From: Microbispora rosea
GTDB taxonomy: Bacteria; Actinomycetota; Actinomycetes; Streptosporangiales; Streptosporangiaceae
Length of the DNA: 64,000 bases
Direction of reading: 5' to 3'
NCBI RefSeq assembly: GCF_900156315.1
Contig: NZ_FTNI01000013.1
Span: 62,001 to 126,000, forward strand
A program made the translations under genes and the position numbers. The notes under the pieces are model-generated. The model was given only the letters and a program-made list of their open reading frames with translations. It did no database searches and was not told the DNA's origin. Positions 56,752 to 64,000 of the stretch are shown here, in pieces. Each line of letters starts with the position of its first letter. Position 1 is the first letter of the stretch.

Positions 56752-58242
56752 TCACCCCGGGGGTGTCGCGGTGAGCAGCTCGGCGGCCCTGCGGACATCG
56801 GCGTCCAGCGCGCGGTCGGGATCGACCGCGGGGATCGCCTCGACCAGGGTGTCGAGGAGCGCGGCGCAGCCCGAAGCCGTGGGGCGGCGGGCGCCGACGT
56901 GCGCCGCCTGCCGCAACCCCACCGCCAGCGACCCGCAGAGCAGCCGCAGCAGTTCGGCCATGTCGTAGGCACGCAGAGCGGCCTGGGTGCCGAACGGCAC
57001 CACGTCCTGGTTGTGCAGGTTGGTCGGCAGGCTCTGCGTGCTGGCCGGCACGGCGGCGCGGCGGATCTCGGCGACGAACGCGGTCGTGGCGAGCTGCACC
57101 CCCTGCATCCCGTGCTGGCGGCCGGGTCCGGCGGCGAGCATAGGAGGCAGGCCCCCGTTGCGGGCCGGGTCGACGAGGAGGTCGAGCTGCCGCTCGGCGA
57201 GGTTGCCGAGCTGAGCGGTGACCATCGCCAGGACGTCGGCGGCGAACGCGGCCGGCTGCCCGAAGAAGTTGCCGCCGTGCACGACCAGGTCGTCGTCGGG
57301 GAAGAACAGCGGGTTGTCGCTGACACTGGACAGGTCGGCCGCGACGACACCGTCGACGTAGCGCAGGGCGTCCTCGGCGGCGCCCAGCAGCTGCGGCGAA
57401 CAGCGGATGCTGTACGGCTCCTGCAGCGGGCGGGTGCCGGCCGGGAGGGTGCCGGCAAGGGTCTTGCGCATGCCGTCGGCGACGTCGACCGCGCCGGGAT
57501 GGCCGTAGGCGCCGAGCAGGCGCGGGTGGAGGAAGCCCGGGTCGCAGCCGAGCAGATCGACCAGCAGGCAGGTGAGCGCCTGCAGCGCGCGGTGCGAGGA
57601 CCGGACGCTGTCCAGGGCCAGGGCGGTCGCGGCCGTGGTGAGGGAGGTGCCGTTGACGAGCGCGAGTGCGTCCCGGCCGTCGAGCGCCAACGGGGTCAGC
57701 CCGGCATCGCGCAGTGCCTCGGCCGCGGGCATCCGCGAACCGTCGAGATACGCCTGTCCCCGGCCACGCAGTGCCTGGGCGGCATAGGCGAGCGGGATCA
57801 GGTCCCCGCTCGCGCCGACCGACCCGTAGCGTGGGATCGCCGGGACGAACGTCGTCGTGAACATCGCGGCGAGCCCGTCGACCACGTGTGCGGACACGCC
57901 GGACGCCCCCTGGGCGAGCGACCACGTACGCACGAGGATCGCGGCCCGGCTCACGTCATCGGCCAGATCCGGCCCCTGCCCGGCGCCGAGGTGGGCCAGG
58001 GTGTTGTCGCACTGGTCCGCTTCCTCCTCCCGGCCGGCGAACCCGACGAGGGCGCCGAATCCGGTGGTCGCGCCGTAGACCGGACGTTCCTCCTCCCGCA
58101 CGTCGCGGAGGAAGTCACGGCCGCGCTCGACGCGGTCACGGACGGACGCGTCGACCACGACGGACACCGGTGCCGCGGCGCGGCGCAGGTCGGCTGAGCG
58201 CAGCGGAGCGCTGAGGTCGATGGTGCCTTCGACGGCGGACAT
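56752..58242 (-). CDS. Aromatic amino acid ammonia-lyase, Tyr-like specificity
   Basis: This is a 496-residue MIO-dependent lyase/aminomutase. The MIO-forming Ala-Ser-Gly is in YGSVGASGDLIPLA (about residue 140). YGATTGFGAL supplies the catalytic Tyr and LHNQDVVPFGTQ is of the PAL/TAL type. At the selectivity position, LAHLGAGQG shows His-Leu, the pair found in tyrosine ammonia-lyases rather than Phe-Leu (PAL) or Ser-His (HAL). It probably deaminates tyrosine to p-coumarate; a tyrosine aminomutase is the main alternative. It is divergent from a flavoprotein/ligase pair over an inverted-repeat site. Confidence 0.8.
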   Translation of the reverse strand: MSAVEGTIDLSAPLRSADLRRAAAPVSVVVDASVRDRVERGRDFLRDVREEERPVYGATTGFGALVGFAGREEEADQCDNTLAHLGAGQGPDLADDVSRAAILVRTWSLAQGASGVSAHVVDGLAAMFTTTFVPAIPRYGSVGASGDLIPLAYAAQALRGRGQAYLDGSRMPAAEALRDAGLTPLALDGRDALALVNGTSLTTAATALALDSVRSSHRALQALTCLLVDLLGCDPGFLHPRLLGAYGHPGAVDVADGMRKTLAGTLPAGTRPLQEPYSIRCSPQLLGAAEDALRYVDGVVAADLSSVSDNPLFFPDDDLVVHGGNFFGQPAAFAADVLAMVTAQLGNLAERQLDLLVDPARNGGLPPMLAAGPGRQHGMQGVQLATTAFVAEIRRAAVPASTQSLPTNLHNQDVVPFGTQAALRAYDMAELLRLLCGSLAVGLRQAAHVGARRPTASGCAALLDTLVEAIPAVDPDRALDADVRRAAELLTATPPG

Positions 58243-58262
58243 GTCCGGACTGTAGGCACCCG

Positions 58263-58284
58263 ATTCTCAGAATCCTATGAGAAT
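58263..58284. promoter_or_regulatory. Inverted repeat between the divergent lyase and flavoprotein genes
   Basis: ATTCTCA (58263-58269) and TGAGAAT (58278-58284) form a perfect 7-bp inverted repeat with an 8-bp spacer, in the 62-bp gap between divergent starts. One regulator could control both directions from it. Confidence 0.5.
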
Positions 58285-58304
58285 TCGTCCGTAGCTTCCG
58301 GCTC

Positions 58305-59858
58305 ATGGCGCATGACTACCTGATCATCGGGGCCGGACCGGCCGGGCTGCAGCTCGCCGCAGAGCTCGAACACGGCGGTCACGACTACGTCGTCCTGGAG
58401 CGCGGAGCCGGCCCGGGCACCTTCTTCACCCGGTTCCCGCGGCACCGCCGGCTGATCTCCATCAACAAGGTGCACACGGGGTACGACGACCCGGAGCTGC
58501 GGCTGCGGATGGACTGGAACTCGTTGCTGAGCGACGATCCCGACCTGCTGTTCACCCGCTACAGCGAGAAGTACTTCCCGCAGGCCGACGATTTCGTGCG
58601 TTACCTGTCCGACTACGCGGCGGCGACCGGCGTCCGGGTGCACTACGACGTCGACGTCTTCCGGATCGGCCGGGACGACGACGGGTTCACTGCCACCGAC
58701 CGCAGTGGACGCTCGTGGCGGGGGCGGCGGCTGGTCGTGGCCACCGGAGTCTCCCAGCTCCACGTCCCGCCGATCCCGGGCATCGAACTCGCCGAACGCT
58801 ACGACACGTTCGAGACGGACCCGCCGTCCTTCGCCGACCAGCGGGTCCTGGTGATCGGCAAGGGCAACTCGGGGTTCGAGACCGCCGACGCGCTCATGGA
58901 CCAGGCCGCGGTCATCCACGTCGCCGGGCCGCACTCCGTCAGGATGGCCTGGCAGTCGCATTACGTCGGGCACCTGCGGGCGGTGAACAACAACTTCCTC
59001 GACAGCTACCAGCTGAAGTCCCAGAACTCGGTGCTCGACGGCACGGTGGAGAGCATCGAACGCCGTGCCGACGGCGGCTACCGGGTGATGTTCCGCTATG
59101 CCCGCACCGTGGAGGCGCTGCGCGAGCTGTTCTACGACCGGGTGATCGTGTGCACCGGCTTCCGGTTCGACGCCTCGATCTTCGACGACGGTTGCCGGCC
59201 CGCGCTGGTCATCGACGATCGTTTCCCCGAGCAGACGCCGGCGTACGAGTCCGTCAACGTGCCTGATCTCTACTTCACCGGCACGCTCACCCAGCAACGC
59301 GACTTCAAGAAGGCCACCAGCGGGTTCATCCACGGTTTCCGGTACGGGGTGCGCGCGCTCTACCGGATCCTGACCACCCGTTACCACGGCGAGGCCTGGC
59401 CGGCCGAGCAGGTCGAGCCCACGCCCGACGCGATCGCCGACGCGATAATCGCCAGGGTCAACCGCTCGTCGGCGCTGTGGCAGCAGTTCGGCGTGCTCGG
59501 CGACGTCGTCGGCGTGGCCGGAGCCACCGCGCTCTACCAGGAGGAGGTCCCGGTGGCGTACGTGGCGGACGGCGGCCTCGGCCGTTCCCCGCACAGGTTC
59601 GTCGTCACCCTGGAGTACGGCCTGCACCACGACGCCGTCGACCCCTTCGACATCTCGGTGCCGAGGGTCGTCGAGAACGACGCGGTCAACGCCCATGACG
59701 CGAGCTACCTGCACCCGGTGGTGCGGCACTACCGGGACGGAGCGCCGGCCGGCGTCCACCACCTCGCGGAGAACCTGGAGAACGAGTGGAACCTGCCGCA
59801 GGTGCACCAGCAGCCGCTGGCCGTCTTCGTCAAGGAGTGCCTTGCCGACGCCGGCTGA
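58305..59858 (+). CDS. FAD/NAD(P)-binding oxidoreductase, FOXRED2-like
   Basis: This is a 517-residue two-dinucleotide-fold flavoprotein. FAD site: YLIIGAGPAGLQLAAELE; NAD(P) site: VLVIGKGNSGFETADAL; late FAD motif: VPDLYFTGTLTQQRDF. The stretch RFPRHRRLISINKVHTGYDD resembles FOXRED2-type proteins. It could be a flavin monooxygenase acting on an amine or aromatic group. It is co-directional and overlapping with the ligase downstream and divergent from the ammonia-lyase, which suggests one short pathway. The substrate is not predictable. Confidence 0.78.
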   Translation: MAHDYLIIGAGPAGLQLAAELEHGGHDYVVLERGAGPGTFFTRFPRHRRLISINKVHTGYDDPELRLRMDWNSLLSDDPDLLFTRYSEKYFPQADDFVRYLSDYAAATGVRVHYDVDVFRIGRDDDGFTATDRSGRSWRGRRLVVATGVSQLHVPPIPGIELAERYDTFETDPPSFADQRVLVIGKGNSGFETADALMDQAAVIHVAGPHSVRMAWQSHYVGHLRAVNNNFLDSYQLKSQNSVLDGTVESIERRADGGYRVMFRYARTVEALRELFYDRVIVCTGFRFDASIFDDGCRPALVIDDRFPEQTPAYESVNVPDLYFTGTLTQQRDFKKATSGFIHGFRYGVRALYRILTTRYHGEAWPAEQVEPTPDAIADAIIARVNRSSALWQQFGVLGDVVGVAGATALYQEEVPVAYVADGGLGRSPHRFVVTLEYGLHHDAVDPFDISVPRVVENDAVNAHDASYLHPVVRHYRDGAPAGVHHLAENLENEWNLPQVHQQPLAVFVKECLADAG

Positions 59859-61326
59859 GCCGTACCCGCGCGCCGTTCTGGACCTCCTGGCCGCGGCCGG
59901 GGACCGGCCCGTCTTCGAGCACGGCGCCCGTGTCGTCACCGGCGCGCAGATGCTCGGCCTCGTCCGCCGGATCGCGGCCGGGCTGCGCGCGGCGGCCGTC
60001 GGGCCGGGGGACGGCCTCGCCACGGTGCTCGGCGTCACCCCGGAGGCGTTCGCCGCGACGATCGCCGCCTACGTCGTGGGAGCCCGGGCCGTCGGGGTGC
60101 GGCCCGGGCTGCCCCACGACCAGCTGCGCCACGTGCTCCACCAGGACATCGCCGCGGTCGTGACCGACGCGGCCACAGGCCCGGAGCACGCGCGGCGCAC
60201 GCTGACCGTCTCCGAACTGCTGGCCGCGCCCGGCGAGGACGGTCCGCTGCGCCTGTCCGGCCGGCCGGAGGACGTCGCCCGGCTCGTCTACACCAGCGGC
60301 AGCACCGGCACGCCCAAGGCGTGCGCGCAGACCTACGCCGCCATGGACGCGGCGTGGACGGCCCGCCCGGCGGCGTGGCCGCCCGCGATCCGCGAACTGG
60401 CCTCCCGGCTGCGGCGCTATCTGGTGTTCGGGTCGCTGAGCAGCCAGGTGATGATGGAGTACGGCGTGCTCACGCTCGCCGCGGGCGGGACCATGGTCGT
60501 CGCCGACCCGCCCGCGTTCCCCGAGGCGATCACCAGGTATCGGGCGACCGCCAGCGTCATCACCGTGCCCCGCCTGTACGGACTCGTCGCCGCCCAGCGC
60601 ACCGCCCCGGCCGACCTGAGCAGCCTCCGGGCGCTCATGGTGTCCGGGTCGCCGCTGGAGGCGTCCCGGCTCCGCGAGGCGTCCGACGTGCTCGGCCCGG
60701 TCGTGTTCCACGGCTATGGGCAGACCGAGACCGGCACGATCTCCATGGCCACGCCGCAGGACGTCCCCCCGTCGGTCGGGTTCCCGCCCGGCGTCGTCGA
60801 CGTCGAGATCCGGGACGCGGAGGGCCTGCCGGTCCCGCCCGGCGCCGACGGCGAGCTGTACGTCCGCACCCCCGCTCAGGCCGTCGGCTACTGGGCCGAC
60901 CCGGCGGAGACCGCCGAGGTGTTCGTCGACGGGTGGGTGCGCACCCGCGACCTGGGCCACTTCGACGAGGACGGACGGCTGTACCTGGCGGGGCGGACAC
61001 GGGACGTCGTCATCGTCAACGCCAACCTCCACTACACCGGCCCGATCGAGCGGGTCCTGGCTACCTCCCCCGACATCGCGGAGGCGTACGTGGTCGGCGC
61101 CCCGGACGAGGACACCGGCGAGGCGGTGCACGCGTTCGTCGTACCGGTGGCGGACCGGACCCCCGACCGTGACTCGCTGCGCAGGCTGGTCGGCGAGCGG
61201 CTCGGCGTCGAGTGCGTTCCCGCGACCATCACCGTCCTCGGCGAGGTGCCGCTGACGCCGAACGGCAAACCGGACAAGCGCCTTCTGGCGACCGCGATAC
61301 CCCGAGCCCGGAACAGCGCTCCTTGA
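59842..61326 (+). CDS. Acyl-CoA/aryl-acid ligase (AMP-forming)
   Basis: This is a 494-residue adenylate-forming enzyme. The TTG start at 59842 has AGGAG four bases before it and overlaps the flavoprotein gene by 17 bp. The P-loop is LVYTSGSTGTPKACA, A5 FHGYGQTETGTIS, the hinge TRDLGHFDEDGRLYLAGRTRDVVIV, and the catalytic Lys lies in LTPNGKPDK. Context suggests it activates the acid made by the ammonia-lyase (a coumarate-like acid), which is inference. It differs from the NRPS-operon ligase in its motifs, so the two are not recent copies. Confidence 0.85.
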   Translation: MPTPAEPYPRAVLDLLAAAGDRPVFEHGARVVTGAQMLGLVRRIAAGLRAAAVGPGDGLATVLGVTPEAFAATIAAYVVGARAVGVRPGLPHDQLRHVLHQDIAAVVTDAATGPEHARRTLTVSELLAAPGEDGPLRLSGRPEDVARLVYTSGSTGTPKACAQTYAAMDAAWTARPAAWPPAIRELASRLRRYLVFGSLSSQVMMEYGVLTLAAGGTMVVADPPAFPEAITRYRATASVITVPRLYGLVAAQRTAPADLSSLRALMVSGSPLEASRLREASDVLGPVVFHGYGQTETGTISMATPQDVPPSVGFPPGVVDVEIRDAEGLPVPPGADGELYVRTPAQAVGYWADPAETAEVFVDGWVRTRDLGHFDEDGRLYLAGRTRDVVIVNANLHYTGPIERVLATSPDIAEAYVVGAPDEDTGEAVHAFVVPVADRTPDRDSLRRLVGERLGVECVPATITVLGEVPLTPNGKPDKRLLATAIPRARNSAP

Positions 61327-61379
61327 CGGCCGGACGGATACGGCCGACCAGACGGACCCGTCCGATGTCGAACCGTCAC

Positions 61380-62603
61380 CTATGTCGAGCGGGCCGGCTC
61401 GGTTCGCCCGCGCGGTGCCGGCTCGGCCGACGGCGCCTGTGGCTCGGGTGGTCGCGACGCCGTGCGGCGCCGGGTGAGCAGGAGCGCGAGCGATCCGGCG
61501 ATCAGCCCCCAGAAGGCCGATCCGATGCCCGCGATGGAGGCCGCCGAGGCGGTGACGACGAAGGTGACCGCCGCCGCCTCGCGCAGGTCCGGCCCGGTGA
61601 AGGCGGAGGCGAGCGAGGAGGCGAGGGCCGGGAGGAGCGCGAGCCCGGCCACGGCGGTGACCAGGACCGGCGGTGAGGCCACGACGAGCGCGGTGGCGAA
61701 GGCGGCGCCCAGCCCCAGCGCGAGCTGACCGGCGCCGAGGGCCAGGGTGGCGATCCAGCGCCGGGCCGGGTCGGGGTGGGCGTCGGGCCCGGCGGTCAGG
61801 GCGGCGGTGATGGCGGCGAGATTCACGGCGTGCCCGCCGAACGGCGCGGCGGCAGTGCTGACGAGCCCCGTCGTCACCAGTGCGCCGCGCAGCGGCACGG
61901 AGTAGCCGTAGGTCGCGAGGACGGCCGCCCCGGGCACGTTCTGCCCCGCCATGGTCACCAGGAACAGCGGCAGTGCGATGCCGACGAGGGCCGGCAGGGT
62001 CACGGCGGGCATCGTGAACACCGGGTCGGGGCGCAGGGACGCGGCCGGGAACGCGGCGCCGCCGATCGCGAGGCCGGCCACGGCCGCGACCAGCGCCCCG
62101 GCGATCGCCCACTGGCGGGCGTACCGCATCAGCACGGCCCAGGTCAGCGTGACCGGCCCCGCCAGCAGCGGGACCTCGGCCATCGCGTGGAGCGGGGCGG
62201 TGCACAGCGGGACCAGAACGCCGGCGAGCATGGCCGCCGCGATCGGGCCGGGGATCGCGGCGACGCCGCGGGCCAGCCACGGGACGACCCCGGCGAGCAC
62301 GGTCAGGATCCCGCACACGGCGAAGGCCCCGACCGCCGCCGGGTAGCCGCCGGCCACGTGGCCGGTCGCGACGAGCAGCGCGGCGCCCGGAGTGGACCAC
62401 GCGATCGCGATGGGCATCCGATAGCGGACGGACAGGACGGCGACGGCGATCGCGATGCCGGCGCACAGCGCGAGCAGGCCGGAGGCCGCCTGCCGGGAGT
62501 CGGCCCCGACCGCCCGCAGGCCCGCGAGGACGACCGAGAACGCGCTGGCGTAGCCGACGACCGCGCTGACCAGGCCGGTGAGCACCGGCTGCAGGATCCG
62601 CAC
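61380..62603 (-). CDS. BenE-family (benzoate/aromatic acid) transporter
   Basis: This is a 407-residue membrane protein with about twelve hydrophobic segments. The family pattern is visible in ADSRQAASGLLALCAGI, IAIAWSTPGAALL, MAGQNVPGAAVLATYGY and APFGGHAVNLAAITAAL. BenE proteins import benzoate or similar acids with protons. Its neighbourhood (ammonia-lyase, aryl ligase) fits transport of an aromatic acid. It is divergent from an XRE-cupin regulator with a clean inverted repeat between them. Confidence 0.85.
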   Translation of the reverse strand: MRILQPVLTGLVSAVVGYASAFSVVLAGLRAVGADSRQAASGLLALCAGIAIAVAVLSVRYRMPIAIAWSTPGAALLVATGHVAGGYPAAVGAFAVCGILTVLAGVVPWLARGVAAIPGPIAAAMLAGVLVPLCTAPLHAMAEVPLLAGPVTLTWAVLMRYARQWAIAGALVAAVAGLAIGGAAFPAASLRPDPVFTMPAVTLPALVGIALPLFLVTMAGQNVPGAAVLATYGYSVPLRGALVTTGLVSTAAAPFGGHAVNLAAITAALTAGPDAHPDPARRWIATLALGAGQLALGLGAAFATALVVASPPVLVTAVAGLALLPALASSLASAFTGPDLREAAAVTFVVTASAASIAGIGSAFWGLIAGSLALLLTRRRTASRPPEPQAPSAEPAPRGRTEPARST

Positions 62604-62625
62604 CGCCCCTCCCCGAAAATACGAC

Positions 62626-62643
62626 CGTTCCGTTTACGGAACG
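62626..62643. promoter_or_regulatory. Operator between benE-like and XRE-cupin genes
   Basis: CGTTCCG-TTTA-CGGAACG is a perfect 7-bp inverted repeat with a 4-bp AT spacer, in the 63-bp gap between divergent starts. It is a likely binding site of the adjacent XRE regulator. Confidence 0.65.
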
Positions 62644-62666
62644 ATTTCAGGTGACACCATAGCCAG

Positions 62667-63275
62667 GTGGGTACAGATGGGACAAGCCGGATCGACCCGG
62701 CCATCGGGCGGCGGCTGCGCGGGCTCCGGGAGGCACGCGGGCTGTCGCTGTCGGAGCTCGCCCGCAGGGCCGGCGTCGGGAAGGCCACCGTGTCCGGGCT
62801 CGAGCACGGAACGCGCAACCCCACGCTGGAGACGATGTACGCGATCGCGGCCGCGTTGTCGGTCCCGATGAGCGCGCTGACGCTGGACCCCGGCGCCCCG
62901 GCCGGCGCCGCCTCGCCGGTGCGGGGCACGGCCGTCCTGTCCACCCTGCTGGAGGTGTTCAGGGACCCGGGCGCGACCTACGAGATGTTCCGCCTGCGGA
63001 TACTCCCCGGGGTCGAGCAGGCCTCGCCCGCGCATCCGCCCGGGGTCACCGAGCACCTCTCGGTCGTCGGGGGGACGATCAGGACGGGCCCCGCCGCCGC
63101 GCCGCTCACCGCGGGCCCGGGGGAGCACGTCTCGTGGGCCGCGGACGTCCCCCACGTCTACGCGGCCCTCGGCGGCGAGGAGGCGCACGCGATCCTCCTC
63201 ATCCGCACCCCCCACGACCGCCAAGGGGCGGCGGGGGCGGCGGGGTCAGCGGGCGAGCAGGCGGCGCAGGCGTGA
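62667..63275 (+). CDS. XRE-family regulator with cupin sensor domain
   Basis: The protein has 202 residues from a GTG start. An N-terminal helix-turn-helix (IGRRLRGLREARGLSLSELARRAGVGKATVSGLEHGTRNPTL is the region, residues 12-55) is joined to a cupin-like beta-barrel (about 95-190, with EHLSVVGG, AGPGEHVSWAADVPHVYAAL). Such regulators bind a small ligand in the cupin and control an adjacent transporter. It probably represses the divergent BenE-type gene. The Ala/Gly-rich C-terminus overlaps the convergent glycosyltransferase gene by 30 bp. Confidence 0.87.
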   Translation: MGTDGTSRIDPAIGRRLRGLREARGLSLSELARRAGVGKATVSGLEHGTRNPTLETMYAIAAALSVPMSALTLDPGAPAGAASPVRGTAVLSTLLEVFRDPGATYEMFRLRILPGVEQASPAHPPGVTEHLSVVGGTIRTGPAAAPLTAGPGEHVSWAADVPHVYAALGGEEAHAILLIRTPHDRQGAAGAAGSAGEQAAQA

Positions 63276-64000
63276 GGCCGGCGGCGCGGGCGGGGCGGGC
63301 GGAGGCGGAGGATCGATCAGGCCGAGCGACTCCAGCCTGCGCTTCTTGAAGTAGCGCGCCGGTCCGTGGGCGCTCACGTAGGCCGCCGCGGTGTCGCGCA
63401 GGCCGGGGTGGGCCGTGCTCTGCATGCAGTAGCCCACGGCGGCCACGAGGGCGGTGAGGTCGGCGGCGGGCGGCTCGGTGACCGTGCCGCCGGCCTCCAG
63501 CCGGGGCAGCGTGGCGTCCACGATCGTCGCCGGGATCCGGTTGCTGTTCTCGTACGGCGTGAGCCGTTCGAGGACGAGATCGGTGCCGGTGGTCGCGACC
63601 GGCAGGCCGAACAGCCGCCGCGCGGTCACCAGCGCGGTGGAGAAGCACCCGGCGACCAGCTCGGGGCGGTGCGTGGCGAAGCACGCCTCGGCGGGCGTCG
63701 TCTCGGGGGCCACGAGGAGGTCGACGCCGAGCTCCGCGGCGACCTGGCGCAGCTCGCGGGCGTGCCGCCGCCCGGCGGCGGGGTGCGGCTTGAACAGCAC
63801 GGTTCGATGGCCGCGCGCCGCGACGCCGCGCAGCATGCGCTCGTGCAGCGCCGCCTCCTCGGCATCCGTGACCAGCCCCAGCGCGGACAGATACTGGCCG
63901 AGGACCACGGCGTCGGCGCGGGGCGCCGCCTCGGCCGCCCCCGCGACCCGGCCTGCCACGCTCGCGAACGACGCGTCCGTCAGCGCCTCGGCCGGCACGC
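63246..64000 (-). CDS. Polysialyltransferase-like protein, 5' end beyond window
   Basis: The visible 251 residues end a glycosyltransferase related to alpha-2,8-polysialyltransferases. The HP motif is in VLFKPHPAAGRRH, and the S/T motif in VAGCFSTALVTARRLFGLP. A GTG lies at 63998, but the frame may continue past the edge. The C-terminus has a Pro-rich stretch and a basic tail (SRLRRLLAR). It belongs with the genes at 54493-56747 as cell-surface glycan enzymes. Confidence 0.72.
   Translation of the reverse strand, partial: VPAEALTDASFASVAGRVAGAAEAAPRADAVVLGQYLSALGLVTDAEEAALHERMLRGVAARGHRTVLFKPHPAAGRRHARELRQVAAELGVDLLVAPETTPAEACFATHRPELVAGCFSTALVTARRLFGLPVATTGTDLVLERLTPYENSNRIPATIVDATLPRLEAGGTVTEPPAADLTALVAAVGYCMQSTAHPGLRDTAAAYVSAHGPARYFKKRRLESLGLIDPPPPPAPPAPPASRLRRLLAR

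Overview
The window is very GC-rich, with GTG and TTG starts, long GC-paired terminators, many 4-bp stop/start overlaps and CUT1 sugar ABC operons that carry no ATPase gene. It also has a class II DAHP synthase and CebR-type operators. All of this points to a filamentous actinomycete; I would guess Streptosporangiaceae (Nonomuraea/Streptosporangium-like), but the family assignment is inference.

Layout. 1-5.2 kb: 3' end of an acyl-CoA synthetase, an HtrA-like membrane protease and a CUT1 sugar importer (binding protein plus two permeases). 5.2-11.7 kb: a cydABDC operon (cytochrome bd oxidase and its assembly exporter) divergent from a PadR regulator across a striking palindromic operator, then a HAAS-type membrane protein. 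12.1-16.2 kb: two universal stress proteins and a secreted LTD/ExeM-type nuclease. 16.2-21.4 kb: ctaD, a thioredoxin, DAHP synthase, a PHBH-fold flavoprotein and a tiny exported protein. 21.4-28.4 kb: an epimerase/phosphotransferase pair, then an operon for a 2-oxoacid dehydrogenase (E1alpha, E1beta, E2) ending in a GH1 beta-glucosidase. 28.6-46.3 kb: a nine-gene NRPS operon. 46.6-52.4 kb: cebR, bglC, cebG, cebF, cebE. 52.7-54.3 kb: an exported sulfatase. 54.5-64 kb: polysialyltransferase/DUF6716-like glycosyltransferase genes flanking a block with an aromatic amino acid ammonia-lyase, a FOXRED2-like flavoprotein, an acyl ligase, a BenE-type transporter and an XRE-cupin regulator.

How it works together. 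Five near-identical LacI-family operators (TGGGAGCGCTCCCA, one with a single change) lie upstream of cebE (two), the epimerase operon, the 2-oxoacid dehydrogenase/GH1 operon and the NRPS operon. This sequence is the known CebR site of Streptomyces, and a CebR homologue is encoded here. The simplest reading is that cello-oligosaccharide uptake, beta-glucosidases, a 2-oxoacid dehydrogenase and a peptide biosynthetic operon form one cellulose-responsive regulon. This resembles the CebR control of thaxtomin in Streptomyces scabiei, but here the operator sits directly at the NRPS promoter.

The NRPS locus is unusual. The first protein is a C-A-PCP-TE-MFS fusion, so assembly, release and export lie in one chain. 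Its start overlaps the stop of a 13-codon leader ORF that carries a TTA codon. Downstream come a discrete acyl-adenylate ligase, a C-PCP didomain without A, a free carrier protein, a divergent C-like protein, an MbtH protein, a free C domain, an A-PCP and a C-A-PCP. Pocket residues read by eye suggest Asp-like, Gly-like and basic substrates, so a short N-acylated peptide is plausible. The product cannot be named from sequence alone. No tRNA, rRNA, CRISPR array, insertion sequence or prophage was recognised.
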